Below, piece after piece: positions 18,317 to 27,555 of a stretch of 64,000 nt of DNA. The first letter of the stretch is position 1. The number at the start of each line of letters is the position of its first letter. This DNA is from Marinobacterium sp. (GTDB lineage Bacteria; Pseudomonadota; Gammaproteobacteria; Pseudomonadales; Balneatricaceae). Both the position numbers and the translations under genes were made by a program. The DNA lies in NCBI GenBank assembly GCA_025800125.1, contig JAOXSF010000001.1:1-64000 (forward strand). Direction: 5' to 3'. The notes under the pieces are model-generated. The model made no database searches. It saw nothing but the letters and a program-made list of their open reading frames with translations, and was not told where the DNA came from.

Positions 18317-20434
18317 ATGTCAAAGAGCAATCTTGCTGTTGTATCCCCTGCGGTTGAGGGCTGTATGCCTGATAATCAGTGTGCCATCGACTGGAATAAA
18401 GTTGCCTGTCAGATGCACATCTCCCGGGCGCTGGATGAGCTGGAAGAGGGTACTCTGGTGCCCAATAAGGAAGTGCTCTACCAGTTTTCCGCCCGTGGTC
18501 ATGATCTGAGCCAGATCATCCTCTCACAGTTGCTCGACCATAAGCGCGATGCTGTCAGTGGCTATTACCGTTCTCGCCCGCTGATGCTGGGGATTGGCTT
18601 ATCGCTGGAGGATGCTCTGGGTGGGCCGCTGATGCGTGCTGGTGGCTACAGTGATGGCCGGGATATTGGTGTGGTACACAATATGCCGAATCTGGACGGC
18701 CCTTGCGGCCTGCCGATGAGTGGTGGTGTCGGTGCGCAATACACGCCGATTGCCGGCTGGGCTCAGGCGATACGCTACCATGCACAAACTCTGAATGATG
18801 CCAGCTATAACGGCGCTATTGGAGTGGCCCATGGTGGTGAAGCATCCTGTTCTACTAACGGTTTCTGGGCTGCGCTGGGTGTGGCGACCACGCAGCAGCT
18901 GCCGATGCTGTTTTACATTGAAGATAATGGCTATGGCATTTCCACTACGTCTGATTACCAGACGCCAGGCCAGAATATTGCTGCCAACCTGGCGTCCTTC
19001 AAAAATCTGGCGATTTTCGATGGTGATGGCACTGAGCCTGCACAGGTAGCACGATTGCTCAGTGATGCTGTTGCGCATGTTCGTGGCGGTCAGCCAGCGC
19101 TGATCCGTCTGCGGGTGCCGCGTCTGTGTGGCCACTCTGCCCAGGACACTCAGGGCTACAAAGATGATGCCACGGTTGAGGCTGAGCAGGCCCGCGACCC
19201 GCTGCCAAAACTGAAAGCCTTTATGGTGCCATCCATGATGTCCGAAGATGAGTGGCAGGCGATTGCACAGACGGCGCAGGCCGATGTCGCTAACGCACTG
19301 GAAGCAGCCCGTGCCCGGCCACAGCCATCGGCGGAAAAGATCACCCGCCATGTCTTCGCTGAGCGTGATGAGCATGGCGAGCTGGAGCTGCCATTGCAGG
19401 GTGGTCTGGCGGCTAAAGGTATTCTGTTCGACCAGGGGACGGATCAGCCGCAGCCGGAAGGTCAGCGCATCAATATGGTGACAGCGATTCGCCGTACTCT
19501 GGATGCAGAGCTGGCCAGCAATGACCGCATGGTCGTGTTTGGTGAAGATGTGGGCCCTAAAGGTGGCGTACATGCGGTAACGCTGGGTTTGCAGGATAAG
19601 TACGGCAAAGATCGAGTTTTTGATACTTCCTTGTCAGAGGAAGGCATTATTGGTCGTGCGCTGGGTATGGCTCAGGCAGGCATGATGCCAGTACCGGAGA
19701 TTCAGTTCCGCAAGTATGCTGACCCGGCAGAAGAGCAGCTTAATGATACCGGCACCATCCGCTGGCGCACCAACAATCGCTTTGCTGCGCCGATGGTGGT
19801 GCGTATGCCGGGTGGTTTCTTCAAGTGTGGTGACCCCTGGCACAGCCAGACGGCTGAGGTGAAATGGGCGCATGCTATTGGCTGGCAGGTGGCAGTGCCG
19901 TCTAACGCTGAGGATGCTGTTGGCCTGCTGCGTTATGCCCTGCGTGACCATAACCCGACCATCTTTTTTGAGCACCGCAATCTACTCGACGACATCTCCG
20001 CCCGTCGTCCTTATCCTGGTGATAATTTTGTGCTGCCATTTGGCCAGGCCAAGGTGCTGACCGAAGGGGCTGAGCTGACCCTGATCACCTGGGGCGGTAT
20101 GGTGCCACGTGTACTGAAGGGTGCAGAACTGAGCGGTCGATCTGTTGAAGTCATTGACCTGCGCACTATCTCACCCTGGGATAAGAACACCGTATTTGCC
20201 TCCATCGGTAAAACATCCCGCTGCATGATTGTCCATGAAGATAATTTCACGGCCGGTTTTGGTGCCGAAATTGCGGCAGTGCTGGCGGATCAGTGTTTCT
20301 TTGAACTGGATGCGCCGATTGCCCGTGTCACCATGCCGGACGTGCCCAGCCCGCATCATCCGGCATTGCTGAATGCGGTGGTGCCAACGCCAGAAAAGAT
20401 TTGCGCTGAAATCAGCAAGCTGCTGGAGGTGTGA
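18317..20434 (+). CDS. Fused 2-oxoacid dehydrogenase E1 alpha/beta subunit
   Basis: A 705-residue thiamine-diphosphate enzyme carrying both E1 halves on one chain. The alpha part (about 60-350) holds the cofactor region; the usual GDG metal motif reads G-E-A at 174-176 and its partner Asn is N204 in IEDNGYGIS. The beta part (about 378-705) begins INMVTAIRRTLDAEL and carries VFGEDVGPKGGV and the PDVPSPHHPALL tail. It would decarboxylate a 2-oxoacid and acylate the lipoyl group of the E2 encoded one base downstream. The substrate (pyruvate, branched-chain oxoacid or acetoin) cannot be told from motifs. ATG at 18317 follows CTGGAGACACCC. No E3 gene is adjacent, so a shared lipoamide dehydrogenase elsewhere is likely. 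Confidence 0.88.
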   Translation: MSKSNLAVVSPAVEGCMPDNQCAIDWNKVACQMHISRALDELEEGTLVPNKEVLYQFSARGHDLSQIILSQLLDHKRDAVSGYYRSRPLMLGIGLSLEDALGGPLMRAGGYSDGRDIGVVHNMPNLDGPCGLPMSGGVGAQYTPIAGWAQAIRYHAQTLNDASYNGAIGVAHGGEASCSTNGFWAALGVATTQQLPMLFYIEDNGYGISTTSDYQTPGQNIAANLASFKNLAIFDGDGTEPAQVARLLSDAVAHVRGGQPALIRLRVPRLCGHSAQDTQGYKDDATVEAEQARDPLPKLKAFMVPSMMSEDEWQAIAQTAQADVANALEAARARPQPSAEKITRHVFAERDEHGELELPLQGGLAAKGILFDQGTDQPQPEGQRINMVTAIRRTLDAELASNDRMVVFGEDVGPKGGVHAVTLGLQDKYGKDRVFDTSLSEEGIIGRALGMAQAGMMPVPEIQFRKYADPAEEQLNDTGTIRWRTNNRFAAPMVVRMPGGFFKCGDPWHSQTAEVKWAHAIGWQVAVPSNAEDAVGLLRYALRDHNPTIFFEHRNLLDDISARRPYPGDNFVLPFGQAKVLTEGAELTLITWGGMVPRVLKGAELSGRSVEVIDLRTISPWDKNTVFASIGKTSRCMIVHEDNFTAGFGAEIAAVLADQCFFELDAPIARVTMPDVPSPHHPALLNAVVPTPEKICAEISKLLEV

Positions 20435-20435
20435 G

Positions 20436-21710
20436 ATGGGTGCCATGATTGATGTGATGATCCCGGAAGGCCAGCTGGAAGGCACGGAAGCAACGCTACA
20501 GAGCTGGCTGGTTGCACCAGGCGATACGGTTAAAAAAGATCAGCCGCTGGCAGAACTGGAAACCGATAAGGTCACCATGGAAGTGGCAGCGCCTGCTGAT
20601 GGAGTGGTGGCTGAACTGATTGCCGGTGAAGGTGATCAGGTGTCGGTGGGCATGTTGCTGGCTACGCTGGGCGATAGCGAAGCGGCACGCCCTGTCGAAA
20701 CGACAGGCTCGCAGGCCGTGGCGACGGTAACCACACCAGATGCTGCGCCTGTTACTGAAGCAGTTATTCCTGTTGATGCCCGGTTGAGCCCGGCTGTGCG
20801 CCGTATTCTGAAAGAACACCCGGTTGACCTGAGCCTGGTGCAGGGTAGTGGCAAAGGGGGACGGGTGACCAAGTGTGATCTGCTCCGTTATCTGAAAAAC
20901 GTGTCAGTGGCGGTGCAGGTTCCGGTACAAATGCCGGTACAGCCCGTAATGCCGGTTGCTGCGGCTGCATCTGTGGATGAAAAGACGGTATCTGGCCTGG
21001 CAGGCCTGAATTCGACGCTGCGCCCGCATAGCACTATGCGTAAGCGTATTGCTGACCATATGGTTGACAGCCTGCTGCATACCGCGCCCCATGTCACCAG
21101 TATCTTTGAAGCGGATCTGTCTGCGATTCAGCGTCACCGTGCCAGATACAAAACGACGTTTGCCGAGCAGGGCGTCAAGCTGAGCTATACCGCTTACTTT
21201 ATTGCCGCCGCTGCTCGAGCATTGCAGGCGGTGCCGGAAGTTAACAGCCGGTTCCATGATGATGTGCTGGAGCTGTTTCACGATTGCAATATCGGTGTAG
21301 GTACGGCGCTGGGTAATGATGGTCTGGTGGTACCGGTGATCCATCAGGTGCAGGATCTCAACCTGATGGGGATAGCCCGCCGTTTGCAGGGCCTGACCGA
21401 TGCGGCGTACAGCAGCAGCCTTAAACCCTCTGATATGCAGGGGGGGACTTTCACCATCTCCAACCACGGAGTCAGTGGCTCACTGGTGGCAACACCGATC
21501 ATTATCAACCAGCCGCAGAACGCCACTCTGGGCATCGGCAAGCTGGAAAAACGGGTGATCGTCAAAGAGATTGAAGGCGTCGACACCATGGTGATCCGCC
21601 CGATGTGCTACATCAGTCTGACTATCGATCACCGTGCACTGGATGGTTACCAGACCAACACTTTCCTTGCCAGGCTGGTGAATGAGCTGGAGAACTGGCC
21701 ACTGGATTAA
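20436..21710 (+). CDS. Dihydrolipoyllysine acyltransferase (E2)
   Basis: A 424-residue E2 component. One lipoyl domain (about 4-78) carries the lipoyl lysine K45 in ETDKVTM. An Ala/Pro/Thr-rich linker, a peripheral-subunit-binding domain (about 115-152, LSPAVRRILKEHPVDLSLVQ), a second linker rich in Val/Pro/Met and the catalytic domain (about 195-424) follow. The catalytic pair is H399 and D403 in DHRALDG. It transfers the acyl group from the E1 partner to CoA. The ATG lies one base after the E1 stop with GGAGG six bases upstream, showing tight translational coupling; a longer in-frame start inside E1 is rejected. An intrinsic terminator closes the two-gene operon. Confidence 0.92.
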   Translation: MGAMIDVMIPEGQLEGTEATLQSWLVAPGDTVKKDQPLAELETDKVTMEVAAPADGVVAELIAGEGDQVSVGMLLATLGDSEAARPVETTGSQAVATVTTPDAAPVTEAVIPVDARLSPAVRRILKEHPVDLSLVQGSGKGGRVTKCDLLRYLKNVSVAVQVPVQMPVQPVMPVAAAASVDEKTVSGLAGLNSTLRPHSTMRKRIADHMVDSLLHTAPHVTSIFEADLSAIQRHRARYKTTFAEQGVKLSYTAYFIAAAARALQAVPEVNSRFHDDVLELFHDCNIGVGTALGNDGLVVPVIHQVQDLNLMGIARRLQGLTDAAYSSSLKPSDMQGGTFTISNHGVSGSLVATPIIINQPQNATLGIGKLEKRVIVKEIEGVDTMVIRPMCYISLTIDHRALDGYQTNTFLARLVNELENWPLD

Positions 21711-21781
21711 ATCCCTGAGTGTCGCGGTTTGCTTTGCTGCTGTGTACTGCATAGCGGTGTGGTAAAACATTTTGCACTATC

Positions 21782-21819
21782 AGCCCGACAACATCCTGGC
21801 CGTTGTCGGGCTTTTTTTG
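21782..21819 (+). terminator. Terminator of the E1-E2 operon
   Basis: AGCCCGACAAC and GTTGTCGGGCT form an 11-bp stem followed by TTTTTTTG. Confidence 0.92.
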
Positions 21820-22010
21820 TTTGCCAGTGTCGACCGCTAGCTGACCCACTCAGGTTATGCGACTTCAGTCGTGTGCTCCCGCAAATATCTTTACTCCCGG
21901 ATTACAGCTATGTGACCATGCTGGAAGCGCTACTGGTGAGTTTGCACCTTGGCAAATGTGCCTGCTGACTGACCAGCCATATCAGGTTATATGAAGGGAT
22001 TGGTATTACT

Positions 22011-22511
22011 ATGAATATCTGGTGGTTAGCAATTGATCGAGAATACACTTCGTATGAAGAGTTAAAATACCGTAAGGTTGTTGCTCAGGGGTGGCCAAAA
22101 TTCGGTGACCTCTCCCTTTTAATTCCACTGGTAGGTAATAATTACAAAAATGAATTTATAGCAGCATTAGGGGCCATTGAAAAAATCAGGTACAACTGTA
22201 GCAGTCATGCTGCCAGAGTGATGTGGTCATTACTTTCCATGAAGAAGGGTGATCTTGTTATTGGTATTGAAGGTACAAAAGTCAGAGGTATATGCCAGAT
22301 AGAGTGTGATGCAAAAGAGAGCTATAAATTAGAGTCCCCTGAACGATTTGAATATGATCAGACAGTTTCTTCCGGTGTAAAATGGTATGACTGGAAAGAA
22401 AAAATGCTGGGAGCGCCACCTTCAGCACCCGCACAAAGCGTACCTGGAATTGCACGGCTACAGAAAGAGCATGATTATGTTTTATCAGCATGGATAAAAT
22501 ATAAGGGTTAA
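22011..22511 (+). CDS. Hypothetical protein, possible PUA/EVE-like fold
   Basis: A 166-residue soluble protein I do not recognise by name. The start MNIWWLAIDREY and the central MKKGDLVIGIEGTKVRGICQIE resemble EVE/PUA-like modules, in which a Lys-x-Gly-Asp strand pair precedes a binding cleft; many such proteins read modified bases or act next to defence enzymes. That comparison is by eye and tentative. Its codons and surroundings are clearly more AT-rich than the neighbours, with AT-rich DNA on its 3' side, which points to a laterally acquired single gene. No partner nuclease or methylase is next to it. Confidence 0.65.
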   Translation: MNIWWLAIDREYTSYEELKYRKVVAQGWPKFGDLSLLIPLVGNNYKNEFIAALGAIEKIRYNCSSHAARVMWSLLSMKKGDLVIGIEGTKVRGICQIECDAKESYKLESPERFEYDQTVSSGVKWYDWKEKMLGAPPSAPAQSVPGIARLQKEHDYVLSAWIKYKG

Positions 22512-22974
22512 CATTTTTAATGTGGTTCAGTATGCTGATACTGGGCCACATAGCTTATATTTCAGTAAATGCTATTTGTAATCTGTTTTTAAGTATGAAA
22601 ATGAATAGTCATGGCTGTTTATGTAATTGTTGCTGTAAATCTATGCTGTTATTTTAATCTATAAAAACAAGAATTTGATGCGATTTTAACTCCAGACTAA
22701 AAGGTGTGTGTTGCTCTTGTGGAGTATAAAAAATAGTTTTCGTGTGCTGTTTTGATGAAAATTGGCGATCTCATAAGGTTGCCTTTTGATAAAAAATTTA
22801 TAACGTGGAAAATAAAATACTTTGAAGTGTTCCTTGGTTTCATCGTTTGATTGAACAATGAGGGTATTCACCTGACAGTGCTTCCCGCTGTGGATAGTTT
22901 CATTCAGGCAGCTGGATCAGCTGCCTTTTTCATGGCTGATTTCTTCAGTACACCCCGATCTCAGGTTGAATAAA
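22512..22974. other. AT-rich intergenic region
   Basis: About 460 bp of AT-rich DNA. A 20-codon Cys-rich frame (22595-22657, with CLCNCCCK) is the only curiosity, without a good ribosome-binding site. A rightward terminator at 22906-22930 shows that some transcript ends here, about 400 bp after the preceding gene. Confidence 0.45.
22906..22930 (+). terminator. Rightward terminator in AT-rich spacer
   Basis: AGGCAGCT, a five-base loop and AGCTGCCT are followed by TTTTTC. Only the plus strand has the T-tract, so it ends a rightward transcript. Confidence 0.75.
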
Positions 22975-24438
22975 TCAAGTGACTTTACGGTTCAGTTTTT
23001 CATGTTCAGCACGAAGTTCCTGAATCTGTTGTTGCAGTCGCTGGCTTTCTGCCGGGCTCAGGTCAGCGGCGCGGGCTTTGTTTTGCGCCGCGGCCAGTTC
23101 AGCGGCGAGGCGCGCTTTTTCCTGTTCTTCCTGTAGCTGTTTCAGTTTATCGGCGTTGTTGTCGTTAAGTAGTTGCTGGAAACTGTCTGTCAGACTGATG
23201 CCACCACTGCCATCATCGTTGCCGCCGCTATCGCTGGTTATATCTGTCTCTGATTGAATGGCCAGGTCGAGCTCCTGCATGCTTGTAACCCGGCCATCTT
23301 CCATCAGTACTACACCGCTGCGCTTTATCTGTCCCAGGGTGTCGTTGCCCATACCGGTCAGTTCAAACGAGGAGCTGACTGAGCCCAGGTGAATCGCACC
23401 TATGCCTGCTTTTTTCAGACTGACCAGCTGGTCATCACCGTCGGCATCGCGGCTCCAGACCTTCAATCGCTTGAAAATACTGTCATTCTCATCAATCCAG
23501 TTGTTGTTATCACTGTCGTAACGGGATAGCTGTTCGTAGCCGCCCAGTCGCCCGGTGCCGAACAGTTCTGAGCCGTCGTTGATTTTGCCATCATAGTTGC
23601 GATCCAGCGCCAGGAAGCCGGTGCCCTGGCGGGCGAAGGAGATATTCTCCTCCTGCCCATCTGCATTCAGATCAAAACGGAAAGTGCCACTGGCCAGCCC
23701 GGCGGCACCACCGTCCAGATTGATGGTCAGTGGGTCGATCAGCTGATTGGCGGGAGCACGTACCTGCTGGAAAATTTCACGCTCGAAATCCCGTGCCATA
23801 TCCAGCTCCAGCCGGTAGTTGATTTCGCGGCCATCTTCGGTGTGAATGCGGCCCTGGCTGCTGAAAGTCATCTGTTCGCTTTCATGATAAAGCTCACTGT
23901 TGGTCATACTCAGGGTAGCGTACCCCTGGTGACCATGATGACGGTTAGCGGTGTTTGCTGCCTGTAATTGCTGACGCGCATGGTTTTCGTCGCTGGAATC
24001 AGGCAGGCCGATACGCTCACTGGGGGCGATAGCCTGGTAAGTCTGAACACCTGTAGTGGTATTCAGGTTGCCTGAGGTATTGCCAGCGTCAGATTGAGTG
24101 TGGCTGGTCGTAGTGTCTGCGGGCCTTTCGCTACGGCTTTCCAGTCGCACCTTGTCGATGCTGATCTCCAGTGAGGGTGGCAGGGCACTGTTCAGTGTTG
24201 CAGACACCAGCGAGGAGTAAGCCGTTTCCAGCCGGTGCTCGGTAATATGGCCTGCCTGGCTGACAATGGAGTGATTGAGGGTATGCGCCTGATGGGCGGA
24301 ACGCAGGCGGCCTTCTGCGGAGAGGCTGACACCGCCAGTATGGCTGTTGCCGTCTGCATTCAGACCACTATGCAGAGTCTGTTTTTGCTGCCGATAGGAC
24401 TGGCTGCTTAATTCGATCATTGAACTGTCTATTTTCAC
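22975..24438 (-). CDS. EF-hand-like calcium-binding-type protein, paralogue A
   Basis: A 487-residue protein of unknown function. The middle (about 225-390) carries Asp/Asn-rich loops of EF-hand type: DLNADGQEE, LDRNYDGKINDGSELFG and YDSDNNNWIDENDSIF, then KRLKVWSRDADGDDQLVSL. This module occurs in many uncharacterised gammaproteobacterial proteins. The C-terminus (about 440-487) is a charged coiled coil rich in Glu, Lys and Ala. There is no signal peptide; the N-terminus MKIDSSMIELSSQS is shared with the next gene. GTG at 24438 is preceded by GGAGG. Its neighbour at 24608 is a clear paralogue in the same direction. Calcium binding and any export route are inferences. Confidence 0.75.
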   Translation of the reverse strand: MKIDSSMIELSSQSYRQQKQTLHSGLNADGNSHTGGVSLSAEGRLRSAHQAHTLNHSIVSQAGHITEHRLETAYSSLVSATLNSALPPSLEISIDKVRLESRSERPADTTTSHTQSDAGNTSGNLNTTTGVQTYQAIAPSERIGLPDSSDENHARQQLQAANTANRHHGHQGYATLSMTNSELYHESEQMTFSSQGRIHTEDGREINYRLELDMARDFEREIFQQVRAPANQLIDPLTINLDGGAAGLASGTFRFDLNADGQEENISFARQGTGFLALDRNYDGKINDGSELFGTGRLGGYEQLSRYDSDNNNWIDENDSIFKRLKVWSRDADGDDQLVSLKKAGIGAIHLGSVSSSFELTGMGNDTLGQIKRSGVVLMEDGRVTSMQELDLAIQSETDITSDSGGNDDGSGGISLTDSFQQLLNDNNADKLKQLQEEQEKARLAAELAAAQNKARAADLSPAESQRLQQQIQELRAEHEKLNRKVT

Positions 24439-24607
24439 TGTGGCCTCCGTGCAACAGGCATATTGGTACAGACCGTGGTTGCAGATACCGGCAGGCCGCT
24501 GTAGCGTGCCTGCCTGGTGCTGAAAAGCATGGGTTGATTATCGTCGCTCAGCGGGTTTTTAGACGAGCGTTTTAGCTGCCAGGGCTGAGTCCGGTCATAT
24601 TTTTGGA

Positions 24608-26428
24608 TTATATAGCGTTACTGGATGAAAAGTTGCTGGAGGCGTTGTGATTAGCGGACTGCTCCAGTGCGGTTTCCTGTGCTTTGCGCATCAGTTCAAT
24701 GGTCTGCTTCATGACGTTGAGTGAGCTTTCCATCGCCAGACTTTGCTGGTCAGTCTGGTCTCGCAGACGGGCGAAGAGATCGACTTTGTTTTCATTAAAT
24801 ACAAAGGTGCGTTTGAACGCTTCGATGGCAGCAGCTTCCTTTTCCTCTTTACTGAGTGTTTTTTCAGACGTTAATGTCATGCTGCTCTGCTCATGGAAAC
24901 GGGCTTGCTGAGAGACGCGCGCGCCAGCTTCCACACTGACTGCGCGACTACCGATGGCTGGTGGCATGACAAAATCGACCGGTGTTGGAATCGACATCTG
25001 CTCGTCCGGTGAGTTCAGGTCTGATGTCATACGTACCTCAATGCTGGGCACCTCTGCCTGTTCAGCGGCGGTGAGCATTGTATCGTATTTCTCTTCCAGC
25101 ACTCGCTGTCCCTGGGACTGGGAGGCTTGAATGTCGGCACCCTCAGGACTGCCATGAATGGCCAGATCCAGTTCCTGAATGCTGGCGACCTGGCCCGCCT
25201 CACTGAGGAAAACACCGCTACGCTTGATCGAACCCAGCAGGTTGTTTTCGCTGTCGGTCAGGTCAAATGTGCTGGTGGATGAACCCAGATAGATTGCGCC
25301 TACTCCTGCATCTTTCAGGCCGGTTAGCTGGTCATTACCCGCCTCATCGCGTGTCCAGACTTTCAGTTCATTAAAAATGGCGTCGTTTTCGTCGATCCAG
25401 CGGTTACCGTCGCTGTCGTGGCGAGCCAGATCGGCAAAGCCATTCAGCCCCTGAGTACCGAACAGTTCGCTGCCATCGTTGATCTGACCGTCATTATTGG
25501 TATCCAGTGCCAGGAAGCCGCTGCCGCCGCCGACAAAAGAGATTTCTTCTTCGTTGCCATCGGCATCAAGATCAAAGCTGAAGCTGCTGCTGGTCAGTTG
25601 CGCACTGCCACCCTGAAGGTTGATAACCAGTGGGTCGATCAGCCGTCGTTCGCCGCGCTCAATGCTCAGCGTCTCTTCCAGCTCGAAATCCCGAGCCATA
25701 TTCAGTTCCAGCATGAAGTTGATGCTGCGGCCATCTTCGGTGGTCAGAGTACCCTGGCTGGCAAAGCGCATCTGCTCGGTTTCTTTGAACAGATGGGTCT
25801 CATGCAGCTCTACCCGTGTCTGTTCAATTTCATTGATTGTGATGCCGCGCAGAGCCTGTGACAGATCATTGGCTGAACCTGCGCTCAGTTCCAGCGGGGC
25901 GCGGTTAATGGTTGTGAGATCAATCAGGCTTTCGGTATTAAGAGCGGCAGTATTAGTAGCGTTGGTGTTAGTAGCGTTGGTGTTGAGCGTGGCACCCACT
26001 GCATTGTAAGCCTGGATTGGCACAGGTATTTGTGTAATCGCCTGGTTTAATCGTTCGGATGAGTTGGCTGAGCCTTCTATTTCCACACGCAGGCCAGGCA
26101 TACCCATAGCCACCGACTTATCCACATGGGCGGCTTTACCCAGTACGGTACTGACAATCGAAGACAGGTTGGTGTTGCGCTGATGAGTCTGAATATCATC
26201 GCCATGGGTCACGGTGGACAGGCTCTGACTGCTGCTGTTATGGCTGGCCTGCATTCGTGCTGTATAAGAAAGGTCAACGGTACTGCTGCTGATCAGCGGA
26301 ATGGCGTTGCGACCTTGTGGGTCCAGTACAAGGGTATCCTGGCTGCGTAATTCGGTTCTGCCAAAGGCACTGCTGCTGTTTTTTTGCGAATCACTCTGAA
26401 ATGCGATCAGGGAACTGTCTATTTTCAA
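24608..26428 (-). CDS. EF-hand-like calcium-binding-type protein, paralogue B
   Basis: A 606-residue paralogue of the preceding protein. It shares the N-terminal signature KIDSS(L/M)I and the central Asp/Asn loop module (about 290-430, with DLDADGNEEEISF, LDTNNDGQINDGSELFG and HDSDGNRWIDENDAIF). It differs in having a longer C-terminal part ending in a helical region. A short Asn-Thr-Asn-Ala-Thr repeat (about residues 148-162) reflects a 15-bp tandem duplication in the gene. The start is placed at a TTG (26428), ten bases after GGAGG; the in-frame ATG at 26440 overlaps that ribosome-binding site, and paralogue A starts with GTG at the equivalent codon. Function is unknown. Confidence 0.72.
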   Translation of the reverse strand: MKIDSSLIAFQSDSQKNSSSAFGRTELRSQDTLVLDPQGRNAIPLISSSTVDLSYTARMQASHNSSSQSLSTVTHGDDIQTHQRNTNLSSIVSTVLGKAAHVDKSVAMGMPGLRVEIEGSANSSERLNQAITQIPVPIQAYNAVGATLNTNATNTNATNTAALNTESLIDLTTINRAPLELSAGSANDLSQALRGITINEIEQTRVELHETHLFKETEQMRFASQGTLTTEDGRSINFMLELNMARDFELEETLSIERGERRLIDPLVINLQGGSAQLTSSSFSFDLDADGNEEEISFVGGGSGFLALDTNNDGQINDGSELFGTQGLNGFADLARHDSDGNRWIDENDAIFNELKVWTRDEAGNDQLTGLKDAGVGAIYLGSSTSTFDLTDSENNLLGSIKRSGVFLSEAGQVASIQELDLAIHGSPEGADIQASQSQGQRVLEEKYDTMLTAAEQAEVPSIEVRMTSDLNSPDEQMSIPTPVDFVMPPAIGSRAVSVEAGARVSQQARFHEQSSMTLTSEKTLSKEEKEAAAIEAFKRTFVFNENKVDLFARLRDQTDQQSLAMESSLNVMKQTIELMRKAQETALEQSANHNASSNFSSSNAI

Positions 26429-26955
26429 GGGAGCCTCCATGCCACGCGAATGGCGTATAACAAAATAAACATGGGCGGCAGGCGGCAGCTATTGTCTGCC
26501 TGACCTGCACAGGGTGCTATACCGGCTCAGATTGCCGGAGTGTTATGGGTGTTCGGTTTACCGCTTCGGGTTGCCAGAACTTACGGGTTGCCAGGCTTGC
26601 GGCTTAAAGCAAGCGTTTGCGACTTACAAAACGACCTGCTGTGTGATAGAGGCTTGTGCTCTGGTCAGCACAGCTGCCGCTACTCCTCTTTGCTGACGGC
26701 AGACTGGGTGAAATCTGAACAGCGCTTTAGTATTGGTTCTGGTGTTTTTTTCAGATAAAAGAGGCTTTTTTTGTGCTGTACTGGTTCGATCTGCGTCGAT
26801 TGTGCCTTTTTTGCGAACAGGATCTGTTTTTTCTGGTTGCTGTCTATGCCTGGTTCCCTGTTCCTGTGTATGGGACGCTGCATGCTAGAATGTTGCCTGC
26901 CTGTAGCAGGCATTCATAATCCGGGGTGATATATAGTTATGATGAGGTGTAACGG
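26429..26955. other. Divergent intergenic region between paralogue B and the XRE regulator
   Basis: About 530 bp with T-rich blocks at about 26740-26840 and a hairpin-like CCTGCCTGTAGCAGG near 26897. It should hold promoters for both flanking genes. No RNA gene is recognised. Confidence 0.4.
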
Positions 26956-27498
26956 GTGGAAGTAGGTGATCGGCTGAAGAAGATTCGTAAGGTATATGGC
27001 CTGTCTCAGCGGGAGCTGGCCAAGCGTGTAGGCCTGCCCAACAGTACCTTGTCTAATATCGAACAGAACCGGGTCAGTCCGTCCGTCAGTTCGTTAAAGA
27101 AGATCCTCAGCGGTATTCCAATGTCGGTTACCGAGTTTTTTACGCTGGATATGGAAGCTCGGGAAAAGGTGGTTTACAGCACCGATGAACTGGTGGATGT
27201 CGGCAGTGACGGTATTTCGATGAAACTGGTCGGTGGGGCTGAGCGTCGTAATAATCTGGCCTTTCTGATTGAAACCTATGAACCGGGCTCTGATACCGGT
27301 ACCGAGATGGTAACCCATGAGGGCGAAGAAGCAGGTACGGTGCTGGAAGGAGCGCTGGAGCTGACAGTGGGGGGGGATGTTTACAACCTCAGTGCTGGTG
27401 ACAGCTACACCTTTTCAACCCGTATCCCCCACCGTTTCCGCAATAAAACAAAGAAAGTCTGCCGTATTGTCAGTGCCCATACACCGCCAACTTTCTGA
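26956..27498 (+). CDS. XRE-cupin transcriptional regulator, PuuR-like
   Basis: A 180-residue regulator with an N-terminal helix-turn-helix of the Cro/C1 type (about 5-60, LSQRELAKRVGLPNSTLSNIEQ) and a C-terminal cupin domain (about 105-175, HEGEEAGTVLEGALELTVGG and IPHRFRN). This architecture and length match PuuR/PauR, repressors of putrescine and polyamine catabolism, whose cupin responds to the amine. GTG at 26956 has GAGG eight bases before it. The related gamma-glutamylamine cluster lies at 4.6-10.8 kb, 16 kb away, so control of that cluster is plausible but not shown. Other XRE-cupin regulators control unrelated pathways. Confidence 0.82.
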   Translation: MEVGDRLKKIRKVYGLSQRELAKRVGLPNSTLSNIEQNRVSPSVSSLKKILSGIPMSVTEFFTLDMEAREKVVYSTDELVDVGSDGISMKLVGGAERRNNLAFLIETYEPGSDTGTEMVTHEGEEAGTVLEGALELTVGGDVYNLSAGDSYTFSTRIPHRFRNKTKKVCRIVSAHTPPTF

Positions 27499-27555
27499 GC
27501 CTGCCGGATTCAGCGCTGTCCTGTACTGGCGTTGCTGCATGTCTGTGTTGTGTTT

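Noticed and set aside
18599-19573. Long leftward reading frame of about 324 codons
   Set aside because: Antisense shadow of the E1 gene, without any recognisable domain.
22595-22657. 20-residue Cys-rich micro-protein
   Set aside because: There is no good ribosome-binding site, and such a short frame in AT-rich DNA can occur by chance.
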